A stretch of DNA of 8,220 nt from CAYFJO01 sp964343305 (GCA_964343305.1 CAYFJO010000463.1:1-8220), one strand, 5' to 3'. Counted from the stretch's first letter, positions 1 through 6,457 are shown. The notes: a model not told the origin generated them from the sequence alone. Numbers and translations: made by a program.

Positions 1-100
1 GAATATGTGTTGGCGTCCGTTCGAGCACATCAGCTTCGATGTCTTCCAAAGTGAAACCGAAGCACGCGCAAATCGGCACAGCCGCATCTTCTGGGTACAC
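1..100 (-). CDS. Probable BFD-like [2Fe-2S]-binding protein, N-terminal part only
   Basis: This minus-strand reading frame runs off the left edge of the window. It contains the motif CACFGFT followed by an acidic helix (LEDIEADV) and ERTPTHI. A CxCFGxT motif followed by a helix is typical of the first half of BFD-like [2Fe-2S] domains, as in bacterioferritin-associated ferredoxin and CopZ-type metallochaperones; the second cysteine pair would lie outside the window. Codons beginning with G are frequent in this frame, about twice as often as in the opposite strand read in register, which supports coding on the minus strand. The start is uncertain. GTG at 100 or GTG at 79 are the only ordinary in-frame choices before the motif, and neither has a strong ribosome binding site. 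The open frame extends back to 172, inside the end of the upstream kinase-like gene, and still looks coding there. The function is a family-level guess from one motif. Confidence 0.5.
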   Translation of the reverse strand, partial: MYPEDAAVPICACFGFTLEDIEADVLERTPTHI

Positions 101-116
101 CGTAGAGGGAACGCCG

Positions 117-1343
117 TCATCTCGTCGATGCAGAGCGACGCTTGCGCGGTCCGCTTCGAGTACCCATAAAGCTCAGAAACTCGGTCAATTCGGGTGTCAT
201 TGCCACTGCGTCTTCAGAAATTCCAGTCGTTTCATTTGTGTCTTTTGATTGAATCCAATCGAAGTATTGTTGACTCACACCAACGATCTCGACCGTTTCA
301 ACTGCATCATCCTTCGCGTACTGGTCCAACGCAAATGCAACGTCTCCGGCCGACTTGAATCGGTCGGCCGGCACCTTGGCCAGCAGCGAGGCCAAGGTTT
401 CATCAACTTGATTCGGCACATCCGCGATCAATTCGCTGATCCGCGGCGGAACCGTGTTGACGTGTTTCAACACCAATTTCACATCGTTCTTGTCCGTGAA
501 CACGGGATGCCCCGCCAGGCAATGGTACAACACACAACCTAATGCGTAGATATCGCTCGAGTGATCGGCGTCGCAAGGATCCTGCGCCTGCTCCGGAGCC
601 ATGTAGGCATATTCGCCAACGACCGAATCGCTTCGAGTGAGTGCTTCGCCATCCGCGGTTGTGTCGACGCTGGCGAAGGCATCTCGGGCCGCGCCGAATT
701 CGAACAACTTCGCCGCTCCATTGTCCTGGACCCAAATATTCTCTGGTCGCAGATCGCGATGGACCACCTCATTGTCGTGCAGATGTTGAAGTCCACGAGC
801 CACGTCGCGCATCACGGCACAAGCACGCTCGTAAGGCAACCGTTGCTCGCGCTCCAGCAGCGCGGCGAGCGTTTCTCCGCGGAGTTCTTCGAGTGCCATG
901 TAGTGTACATTGCCGACGCGGCCAACTTCGAACGATCGCAGGACATTCGCGTGGTCCAACTCTGCAAAGATGCGTGCCTCGCGACCCAACCGGGCGAGTT
1001 GTTCATCGTTGAGCGAACTAGGGAAAATCTTCAGGCTGACGGGCTGATTAAATTCTTCTTGAACACCACGATACATGCCACCCAATCGGCCCGCGGCGAT
1101 GTGTTCATAAACGGTATAGGGCCCCAGCATGAACGGAGCCGTGTGCCCAGCACAAATCGCATCGCCCTGGAATTCGGTGATCCGGCCATGCTCGATCAAC
1201 CAATCCACAAAATCTTCCGGCGGCGCATCCGGTAAGTAGTCACGGATCTCGTCGCGCCATTTCGTCAAACCTTCGTCCGCTTCCGCGGCCGAGAGCAGAT
1301 CACCGTCGACAAGCCTTTGGCGGATTTCTTCAATCGAATTCAT
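117..1343 (-). CDS. Ser/Thr protein kinase-like protein, probable pseudokinase
   Basis: A 408-residue soluble kinase-fold protein with no visible signal peptide or membrane helix. An N-terminal helical module (about 1-70) contains the ITEFQGDAICAG stretch that often precedes planctomycete kinase domains. The kinase domain spans about 75-345: nucleotide loop 82-91, lysine K105, probable helix-C glutamate E122, catalytic loop HRDLRPEN at 195-202, EFG at 215-217, APE at 249-251 and DIYALG at 264-269. Three conserved positions are altered: the first loop glycine is A83, the HRDxK lysine is R199, and the DFG aspartate is E215. Weak or no phosphotransfer is therefore likely, although D197 and K105 remain. 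ATG at 1343 is chosen because AAGG lies seven bases upstream. The gene follows the large kinase locus by about 110 bases and has its own candidate promoter. The last 18 residues are arginine-rich and do not look like the rest; the coding signal appears to move to the +1 frame near 172. Confidence 0.88.
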   Translation of the reverse strand: MNSIEEIRQRLVDGDLLSAAEADEGLTKWRDEIRDYLPDAPPEDFVDWLIEHGRITEFQGDAICAGHTAPFMLGPYTVYEHIAAGRLGGMYRGVQEEFNQPVSLKIFPSSLNDEQLARLGREARIFAELDHANVLRSFEVGRVGNVHYMALEELRGETLAALLEREQRLPYERACAVMRDVARGLQHLHDNEVVHRDLRPENIWVQDNGAAKLFEFGAARDAFASVDTTADGEALTRSDSVVGEYAYMAPEQAQDPCDADHSSDIYALGCVLYHCLAGHPVFTDKNDVKLVLKHVNTVPPRISELIADVPNQVDETLASLLAKVPADRFKSAGDVAFALDQYAKDDAVETVEIVGVSQQYFDWIQSKDTNETTGISEDAVAMTPELTEFLSFMGTRSGPRKRRSASTR

Positions 1344-1380
1344 ACTCTGACCTTGCGCGGCGTAAAGGGATGGAAGCAGA

Positions 1381-1410
1381 TTTATACAGGCAATTCCTTC
1401 GTTCTAACAA
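1381..1410 (-). promoter_or_regulatory. Candidate sigma-70-type promoter of the pseudokinase gene
   Basis: On the minus strand, TTGTTA (1410-1405) and TATAAA (1386-1381) are separated by 18 bases. They match the consensus at four and five of six positions. Transcription would start near 1374, giving a leader of about 30 bases that includes the AAGG ribosome binding site of the 1343 start. Planctomycete housekeeping promoters are poorly defined, so this rests only on the general bacterial consensus. Confidence 0.4.
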
Positions 1411-1455
1411 CGCTTGCACAATGCGACAACCAGTCTATCTCTCGTTCTTCGCCGG

Positions 1456-4400
1456 CTAATCCACGGATCCATCCGCCTTGTCGGCAACCTGCATCAATCT
1501 CACCTTTGCTGGATCGTTTTTCCAGCCATATTTCGCGGCGAATTCCTTGGGCGGAAGGAGGATCTGTTCTGTGTCGGTCAGGGCGACGTAAACGAGCTTT
1601 GGGGCCTGGGGCGAAGTGCGATAATTTCCCTCGCCGTCGACGATGAGCCAATCTTGCTCGCCCAGATAAACTAACGATCCATTGGTCCGGCCAGTTTCGC
1701 TGCTCCAGATGCGATCGCTTCCAGTGACTTTCGACGCGATGAAGGCGCCATCGGGCGAGAAAGCACCATTGGAACCAGGCGCCGGCAGGGCTCGAGTCTC
1801 TTCGCCCGTTTTCGTATTCCAAGATCGCAGTACTCGGTCCTCGCCCAGCGACAACAGCGTTTGATTATCTGCTTGCCAACGCAAGGCAACCACGGCGCCT
1901 TGGTGGCCGGAGAAGAGACCTAATCGCTCCCTCGATTCGACATCCCAAAGTGAAATGTGGTTTTCGTAGTTGTCGTTGTGGCCCACTGCTATTACTTTTT
2001 CATCGGGCGACCAAGCTATTGACGTGACCGACCGATCATGCGGAGAGACTTTGATATCCTTGAGAAGTTGCCCCGTGCTTGTCTCCGATATTGATACGGT
2101 TGCATCAACATAACCGCCAGCTAAGAGCCGGTTCCCGTCGCGTGTCCAGCACAGAATCCTGGGTGTGCCTTTGAGCTTGTGAATCAACTCTCCCGTCTTG
2201 CCATTCCAGATTGAGAACGTGCCATTGTTGCTGCAGGCAATCCGTTCGTCTACGGGCGACCATGCCACAGCACCCCAGGCTTGCCCACTGTCTAATTTGA
2301 TGGTCCTCTGTGCCTTGGAACTGTTGTCAGACAACAGTATCGCAGACGTGTTACCACCGGATGCGACGGTCGTACCATCTGCGGAGAATCCAAGGCCTGT
2401 GATATCGGGCTTATGAGCGAATGAAACGGAATTGACAATTCGCTCTCGAAATTCATTTGCATTGAGATCCCACACTCGTACAGTCTTGTCTGAGCCACCG
2501 GATAGGAGTCGCGATCCTTTTGCATCCCAGGCAGTTGCCAGCGGCCAACCTGCATAAACGGTCGACACACCTGGGTGGACTCTCGATAGACGATGCAACA
2601 TTTCGCCTGAAGCTGAATTCATAACTTGTAACCCGCCCAGCCTACCGGCCGCAACGAGTTGTTCACCATCCGGCGAGAACGCAATGCCAGAAAGCGTGCC
2701 AACAAGGTCTGGGCCAAGAAAAATCGCCTTGTGCTCGATTTCACCTTCAATTGACGTGTACGTAATCGAAGTAGGTGATCCACTTGTTAAGGTATTGACG
2801 TTTGGCAGCCATGCCATGCCGTAGAACCTCTCCAGCGTGTCATCGACCACCCGCCGCGATTTGACGTGCCAGACTTTTATCTTGTCTTGGAATGGTGGTT
2901 GGGACGCCAAATACTGTCCATCTGATGACCAGGCGATGTTCTTGATGAAACGCTTATGATCGAGTTTTGCTACGAAGTCGAAACTTGCAGCGTCCCACAA
3001 CCCAATCGTTTTTCCGTCCAAACGCGCTGCCAACATCTTTCCGTCGGGTGACCACGCGACCGGCGCCTTATAGTAGTCGACACGAGATAATCCCTCAGTT
3101 TCCTTTAATGTCTTGATCACATTCCCGGTCGCAGCATTCCAGATTTGGACAGTTTCATCATCGTTACCTGTGGCAAGGAACTTGCCATTTGGCGACCAGG
3201 CGACAGAGTGAACAATGTCTTTGTGCGCTTTGACTGTCCGCAACAACGCGCCAGACGCCGGATTCCACCAACGGATGGTGCCCTCGTCGCCCGACGAAAC
3301 GAGGTATTTGCTTTGGGGAGACCAGCTAAGAGACCTGACCGTATCGAGATGCCCCAACAGCATCTGCGCCAAACGCCCCGACTTGGCATCCCAAATACGA
3401 ATTACCGCGTCTTCGCCAGCCGATGCGAGCAATCGCCCGTCAGGACTATAGCTCACATCGTAAATCCACCCACGATGTTCTTGTGTCTCGACCGACCAAC
3501 TGCGCAGCCCGTCGATCTTCGCCGGGTGGGCGACTAACGCAGCTCCACTGAGCGGGTCACCAGGTTTGATGGCCAGAGGCTCTGGTTCATTTTCGCCATT
3601 GAACGCCGGCGCGTTATTCGGCACGACTTTGCTCGCGATGACTTCATTACTGTCGTCTCGAACAACTTGCACTTTGCCTTCGAAGAGTTTAACAGTCAGC
3701 ACAACTCTCTTTCCGCGGTGGAGAGTGAATTTGTCTGTGTCGAATTCCAGCCCGCCACGCGTGATGTGCAAAACGTGTTCACCTGGCCGGATGCGGATCG
3801 GATCGCCCGATTGCTTGTAGTTTTTCGCTTTGGGATCAACGGTGGCGGTTGGATCGCTGATCAGGATGTCTTCGCCTTTAATCGTGACCGAGATCGACGG
3901 ATCGTCGAACTCAACGACGATCGTGCCGTCCTTCGTGCTAAAAAAGAGTGTCATCACGCCCAGCAGCAAGATGCCACCGAGTGCCGCTGCCGCGATGAGG
4001 AGACGGGGAGATCGGGAGAGAGGGAGACGGGACGAGGGTTTTGGTTTGTGTGCCACGGGCTTGGCCCGTGCTTCGTTGTCTTGCTCACGCGCTGTGGCAA
4101 GGTCTCCCGACCTTGCCACTTGCTCGACCGCAGGTCTCCCTGGTTGCGGGTGCGGCTCTTGGAGACCGTCGGTCGATGGTTTCGGCGAGGTCGGGAGACC
4201 TTCGCCGAGCGCGGCTTGCTTGAGTTCAACACTGGCAGAGCCAGTGGCACCCAGTTCGGCCTCACGTGGATCGTGAGGGCTATTTTGCATGTCGATTGTG
4301 GGATCGGTTTCGACCGAATCGGATCTAAGACTCTCGTGCGTGGGAGCAACCCGTTCACTTAGCAAACGGGCAATGTTGTGATCGGCCGTAAAAGGTGCGA

Positions 4401-4770
4401 GCGCCGCGGCGACCTGCTCGGGCGCCGCAAAGCGATCGTCTGGATTCTTGGCCAGCATGCGATCGACAATCGAAACCAGATCGGCCGGTAGATCGGTCCG
4501 CATGTCGGCGATCGACGGTGGCTGGTCATTCACCAGTGCCAGCATTCGCTTCATCAACGTGTCGTATTTTGCCACCGGGTACAACGACTCGCCTGTGAGC
4601 AACTTGTAAAGCGTCGCGCCCAGCGAATAGACGTCGGCGCGGATGTCGACGTTGTGCGTGTCGGTGGCTTGTTCGGGGGCCATGTAGTCGACCGTTCCCA
4701 TCAATTGGCCGGTCGACGTCAATTCTTCGCCCTCAGGCGAATGCGGCTCGTCAAGCAGCGCCAGACCCAT
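1456..4770 (-). CDS. C-terminal part of split receptor kinase: kinase C-lobe, membrane helix, PEGA-like region, WD40 propellers
   Basis: This frame opens after a stop at 4803-4801 and reads VKILD then MGLALL, so its first methionine at 4770 is the M of a DMG (DFG-type) motif and not a real gene start. It carries the kinase C-lobe only: YMAPEQ at 29-34, DVYSLG at 46-51 and RF at 113-114. A proline-rich, repeat-derived linker covers about 190-256, followed by one membrane helix at about 257-277 (LLIAAAALGGILLLGVM). A beta-rich PEGA-like region spans about 282-365. About 14 WD40 blades follow (431 to about 1030), marked by recurring AWSPDG and IWD motifs, enough for two seven-bladed propellers. 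The end (about 1031-1104) contains WLIVDGEGNY and YGWKNDPAKVRL, a module I recognise from planctomycete WD40 proteins. The N-terminal half of the same kinase is in another frame at 5573-4719. Without a frameshift or a second initiation, this part lacks ATP-binding and catalytic residues. Confidence 0.8.
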   Translation of the reverse strand: MGLALLDEPHSPEGEELTSTGQLMGTVDYMAPEQATDTHNVDIRADVYSLGATLYKLLTGESLYPVAKYDTLMKRMLALVNDQPPSIADMRTDLPADLVSIVDRMLAKNPDDRFAAPEQVAAALAPFTADHNIARLLSERVAPTHESLRSDSVETDPTIDMQNSPHDPREAELGATGSASVELKQAALGEGLPTSPKPSTDGLQEPHPQPGRPAVEQVARSGDLATAREQDNEARAKPVAHKPKPSSRLPLSRSPRLLIAAAALGGILLLGVMTLFFSTKDGTIVVEFDDPSISVTIKGEDILISDPTATVDPKAKNYKQSGDPIRIRPGEHVLHITRGGLEFDTDKFTLHRGKRVVLTVKLFEGKVQVVRDDSNEVIASKVVPNNAPAFNGENEPEPLAIKPGDPLSGAALVAHPAKIDGLRSWSVETQEHRGWIYDVSYSPDGRLLASAGEDAVIRIWDAKSGRLAQMLLGHLDTVRSLSWSPQSKYLVSSGDEGTIRWWNPASGALLRTVKAHKDIVHSVAWSPNGKFLATGNDDETVQIWNAATGNVIKTLKETEGLSRVDYYKAPVAWSPDGKMLAARLDGKTIGLWDAASFDFVAKLDHKRFIKNIAWSSDGQYLASQPPFQDKIKVWHVKSRRVVDDTLERFYGMAWLPNVNTLTSGSPTSITYTSIEGEIEHKAIFLGPDLVGTLSGIAFSPDGEQLVAAGRLGGLQVMNSASGEMLHRLSRVHPGVSTVYAGWPLATAWDAKGSRLLSGGSDKTVRVWDLNANEFRERIVNSVSFAHKPDITGLGFSADGTTVASGGNTSAILLSDNSSKAQRTIKLDSGQAWGAVAWSPVDERIACSNNGTFSIWNGKTGELIHKLKGTPRILCWTRDGNRLLAGGYVDATVSISETSTGQLLKDIKVSPHDRSVTSIAWSPDEKVIAVGHNDNYENHISLWDVESRERLGLFSGHQGAVVALRWQADNQTLLSLGEDRVLRSWNTKTGEETRALPAPGSNGAFSPDGAFIASKVTGSDRIWSSETGRTNGSLVYLGEQDWLIVDGEGNYRTSPQAPKLVYVALTDTEQILLPPKEFAAKYGWKNDPAKVRLMQVADKADGSVD
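4003..4206. repeat. Palindrome-rich repeat stretch, in frame inside the kinase linker
   Basis: About 200 bases encode the linker between kinase and membrane helix and look like assembled short repeats. They include a perfect hairpin with 11-bp arms and a TCCC loop (4094-4104 and 4109-4119), a 7-bp-arm palindrome CACGGGC-TTG-GCCCGTG (4054-4070), and an imperfect hairpin with GGGA in the loop (4184-4206). The octamer GGTCTCCC occurs at 4101 and 4133 and in inverted form (GGGAGACC) at 4193. The lower end (4003-4035) is purine-rich on the plus strand and encodes RLPLSRSPR. The reading frame stays open throughout. This resembles the idea of protein-coding palindromic elements known from Rickettsia, but the family here is not identified and dispersal in the genome is inferred. 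Confidence 0.65.
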
Positions 4771-5573
4771 GTCGAGGATCTTGACGAGAGGGTTGAGGGG
4801 CTAGGGTCTAGGGCTGAAGAGTTCTGGCTCTCGACTCTTGACCCTTGACTCTCGACCATAATGTTCGACGGTTTGATGTCGCGGTGGACCAGACCATGCT
4901 CGTGCGCGTGTTGTAGGCCGATGGCGGCTTGGCGGATGAGTTCACAGGCGGCGGCGACTGGCAAAGGGCCGTGACGTTTGACAACTTGCGACAAATCCAT
5001 GCCGTCGACGTGTTCCATGACCAGGTAGTGCATGCCATTCTCCTCGTCTGCATCGCTGGCCCGGACGATGTTGGGATGATCCAGTTTTCCAACGGCCTTC
5101 ATCTCGCGTTCGAAACGGGCGATGGCTTGCGCGTTTTGAGTCCGATCGGCGGGCAGCAGTTTGATGGCGACGATGCGGTCGAGCTTGGTGTGCAGGGCTT
5201 TGTAGACCGCCCCCATGCCGCCTTCGCCGAGTTTCTCCAGGAATTGGTACGGTCCAATCTGGCGGATATCCGACTGCTGGTCAGCATGTGCAACGATGTC
5301 ATCTTGCGTTGCCGACGTTGGTTTGCGGCCGATTGCTTTGACTAACTCGACGACGTTTCCGCATTCGGATTCCTGTTCGAACTCGCCGGACTGGGCGTTG
5401 AGCCGCAGGCCGCTGACCAACGTGTCGTTGACGTCGCTGATCGTTTCGACCGCCGATTGGCAAGTTGTACAGCCATCGATGTGCTCGACGACAAGCTGGT
5501 TGCGAGCGTCGTCTAGTTTTCCTTGAAGGAAATGAGAAAGGACCTTCTGGCTGGGACATTTGATTTTGGACAT
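4719..5573 (-). CDS. N-terminal part of split receptor kinase: zinc-finger anti-sigma-like domain plus kinase N-lobe and catalytic loop
   Basis: The protein starts with a zinc-binding anti-sigma-like module: C6 and then HIDGCTTC (H31, C35, C38), the HxxxCxxC pattern of ZAS-type domains. After a linker of about 70 residues comes a Ser/Thr kinase: glycine loop GEGGMG at 116-121, VAIK with K138, helix-C glutamate E155 or E157, and catalytic loop HRDIKPSN at 230-237. The catalytic core therefore looks intact up to NIMV at 237-240. From there the frame enters a heptad-repeat element, and its last 45 or so residues are unrelated to kinases. It stops at TGA 4721-4719 while overlapping the frame that carries DMG and the C-lobe. 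The expected continuation, VKILDMG, sits in the -1 frame relative to this one. ATG 5573 is chosen because the zinc motif begins six residues in; the ribosome binding site is weak. The upstream neighbour is an ECF sigma gene, the expected partner of such a domain. Confidence 0.82.
   Translation of the reverse strand: MSKIKCPSQKVLSHFLQGKLDDARNQLVVEHIDGCTTCQSAVETISDVNDTLVSGLRLNAQSGEFEQESECGNVVELVKAIGRKPTSATQDDIVAHADQQSDIRQIGPYQFLEKLGEGGMGAVYKALHTKLDRIVAIKLLPADRTQNAQAIARFEREMKAVGKLDHPNIVRASDADEENGMHYLVMEHVDGMDLSQVVKRHGPLPVAAACELIRQAAIGLQHAHEHGLVHRDIKPSNIMVESQGSRVESQNSSALDPSPSTLSSRSSTWVWRCLTSRIRLRAKN
4786..4855. repeat. Heptad-repeat element interrupting the kinase reading frame
   Basis: Four consecutive 7-bp units matching GGGNYKA (4790-4817, plus strand) are followed by a 10-bp spacer (AGAGTTCTGG, 4818-4827) and four 7-bp units matching CYCTYGA (4828-4855). 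The element fills the place where a kinase normally has only about four or five residues between the NIxV strand and the VKxxD(F/M)G motif. Between the last kinase codon in one frame (GTC, 4856-4854) and the first in the other (GTC, 4785-4783) there are 68 bases, which is not a multiple of three, and TAG at 4803-4801 closes the C-terminal frame. The trinucleotide GTC flanks both sides and GAGAG/CTCTC ends are present, but both are too short to prove a target duplication or terminal repeats. I suspect a dispersed planctomycete repeat. Confidence 0.7.
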
Positions 5574-5632
5574 GCTTTTTTTCCGGGTTACGCTGTTTAG
5601 CGGAAGTTGCGAGTTTTCGGCCTGAACGCCGC

Positions 5633-5638
5633 TTTATA
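5633..5638 (-). promoter_or_regulatory. Candidate -10 box of the large kinase gene
   Basis: TATAAA on the minus strand (5638-5633), about 60 bases before the ATG at 5573. No convincing -35 hexamer lies 16-18 bases upstream. A small inverted repeat, CAACG-CTGGC-CGTTG on the plus strand (5643-5657), lies just upstream and would overlap the promoter spacer. If real, the kinase could be transcribed separately from the sigma gene. Confidence 0.25.
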
Positions 5639-5711
5639 AGTACAACGCTGGCCGTTGGACATGAAATGGGAAGAAAGTGAGAAATTGCTAAATCTGACGT
5701 CGGTAGACAAT

Positions 5712-5792
5712 TGTAGGGAACGCCCTCTGTGGCGTTCCGAGAAGTCGCGGCTATCACACCCTTGCGGAACGCCACAGAGGGCGTTCCCTACA
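5712..5792. repeat. Perfect 28-bp inverted repeat with 25-base loop
   Basis: Bases 5712-5739 and 5765-5792 are exact reverse complements of each other, with a 25-base centre (5740-5764). Each arm contains GGAACGCC or its complement, and the centre has no obvious coding content. It lies in the gap between the sigma gene and the kinase gene. The transcript from either strand could form a very stable stem. On the minus-strand side the stem is not followed by a U-rich run, so it does not look like an intrinsic terminator. Its size and perfection fit a REP-like or miniature mobile element; no flanking direct repeat is evident. Confidence 0.85.
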
Positions 5793-5800
5793 CAAGTCAA

Positions 5801-5834
5801 TGATCTGATCAGTGCAGATTAGCGCGGATTAGTG
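5801..5834. repeat. Small palindrome and 10-bp tandem repeat downstream of the sigma gene
   Basis: TGATC-T-GATCA (5801-5811) is an exact palindrome. It overlaps by one base two adjacent 10-bp copies, AGTGCAGATT (5811-5820) and AGCGCGGATT (5821-5830), which match at eight of ten positions, with a partial third copy AGTG after them. The block sits six to forty bases beyond the sigma factor stop codon. GATTAGCG-type repeats feel familiar from planctomycete intergenic DNA, but that is memory and not a search. Confidence 0.5.
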
Positions 5835-5839
5835 TTCTG

Positions 5840-6442
5840 TTATCCCAGTTCCCCAAGCTCTTGTCGTAGACGACGCAAGACTCGCGTTTTCGCTTTGTAG
5901 ACGGCCCACTTTGTCACTCCCAAATCTTCCGCGACGTCAGCGGCCGCATCGCCTTCGACCGTGACGCGCCAAAACGCTTGCCAAACGCTGGGTTCGATTT
6001 CCGCCCTCACGATTTCGAGCCCTCGATGACCAAGGCGACTGGTCTCGACATCGCTGCCGTCCTGTGACGCGGGCAACTGTTCAGGCAAATCGTGCATTTG
6101 CAATTGCGCCGCGGTACCGCCCGCCGCATCTGGCTGTTTCGCCTGGTGACGAAAATGATCGTGGATCACGTTCCGCGTAACCGTCCACAGCCAGCCGCGA
6201 AAAGTGGATTCTCGGTCTTCGCGTTTGAACGTACCTATGTTCTTGAGCAACGATCGAAAGACATTTTGTGTGACGTCCGCCGCGTCACTTGGTTGCAGCT
6301 TGCCCCGCGCCCAACTGTAGACGAGCGGCGAATAGATCGCGGCAAACCTGTCCCAGGCATCCGGATCACCCTGCTGAACGCGCACAATCAAACTGGCTGA
6401 TGAACTTGGAGAACTTGCTGTGGTGGGGTTTGCCGCAGTCAT
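5840..6442 (-). CDS. ECF-family RNA polymerase sigma factor (planctomycete kinase-linked type)
   Basis: A 200-residue sigma-70-family protein of the short ECF type, containing only regions 2 and 4. Region 2 spans about 18-100, with LIVRVQQGDPDAWDRF, the core-binding segment DAADVTQNVF (53-62), and the aromatic, positively charged FRGWLWTVTRNVIHDHFR (81-98) expected for -10 recognition. A variable linker follows (101-140). Region 4 (about 141-197) contains a helix-turn-helix with AEDLGVTKWAVYKAKTRVLRRL for -35 recognition. ATG at 6442 is preferred because homologous proteins have only a short, Ser/Thr-rich leader before region 2; an ATG at 6487 would add 15 residues with no better ribosome binding site. 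No sensing domain is fused. The next gene encodes a kinase with a zinc-finger anti-sigma-like N-terminus, so that protein is the probable regulator. Target promoters cannot be read from the window. Confidence 0.9.
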   Translation of the reverse strand: MTAANPTTASSPSSSASLIVRVQQGDPDAWDRFAAIYSPLVYSWARGKLQPSDAADVTQNVFRSLLKNIGTFKREDRESTFRGWLWTVTRNVIHDHFRHQAKQPDAAGGTAAQLQMHDLPEQLPASQDGSDVETSRLGHRGLEIVRAEIEPSVWQAFWRVTVEGDAAADVAEDLGVTKWAVYKAKTRVLRRLRQELGELG

Positions 6443-6457
6443 GATGAGCTGATTGGT

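Noticed and set aside
2..169. Plus-strand frame at the left edge ending at TAA 167-169
   Set aside because: The minus strand read in the same register has far more G-starting codons and contains the CACFGFT motif.
561..1235. Open plus-strand frame of 224 residues opposite the pseudokinase gene
   Set aside because: It lies wholly opposite a clear kinase domain with recognisable motifs and shows no motif of its own.
3667..4362. Open plus-strand frame of 231 residues opposite the kinase linker and PEGA-like region
   Set aside because: It is antisense to a better supported frame, has no recognisable domain, and partly reflects repeat DNA that stays open in several frames.
4786..4855. CRISPR array or classical insertion sequence
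   Set aside because: The units are only 7 bp and there are no spacers between them; the element is far too short for a transposase and has no convincing terminal repeats or target duplication.
5712..5792. Intrinsic terminator for the sigma factor gene
   Set aside because: The stem is strong, but in the minus-strand transcript it is followed by mixed sequence with no U-run, and the loop is long.
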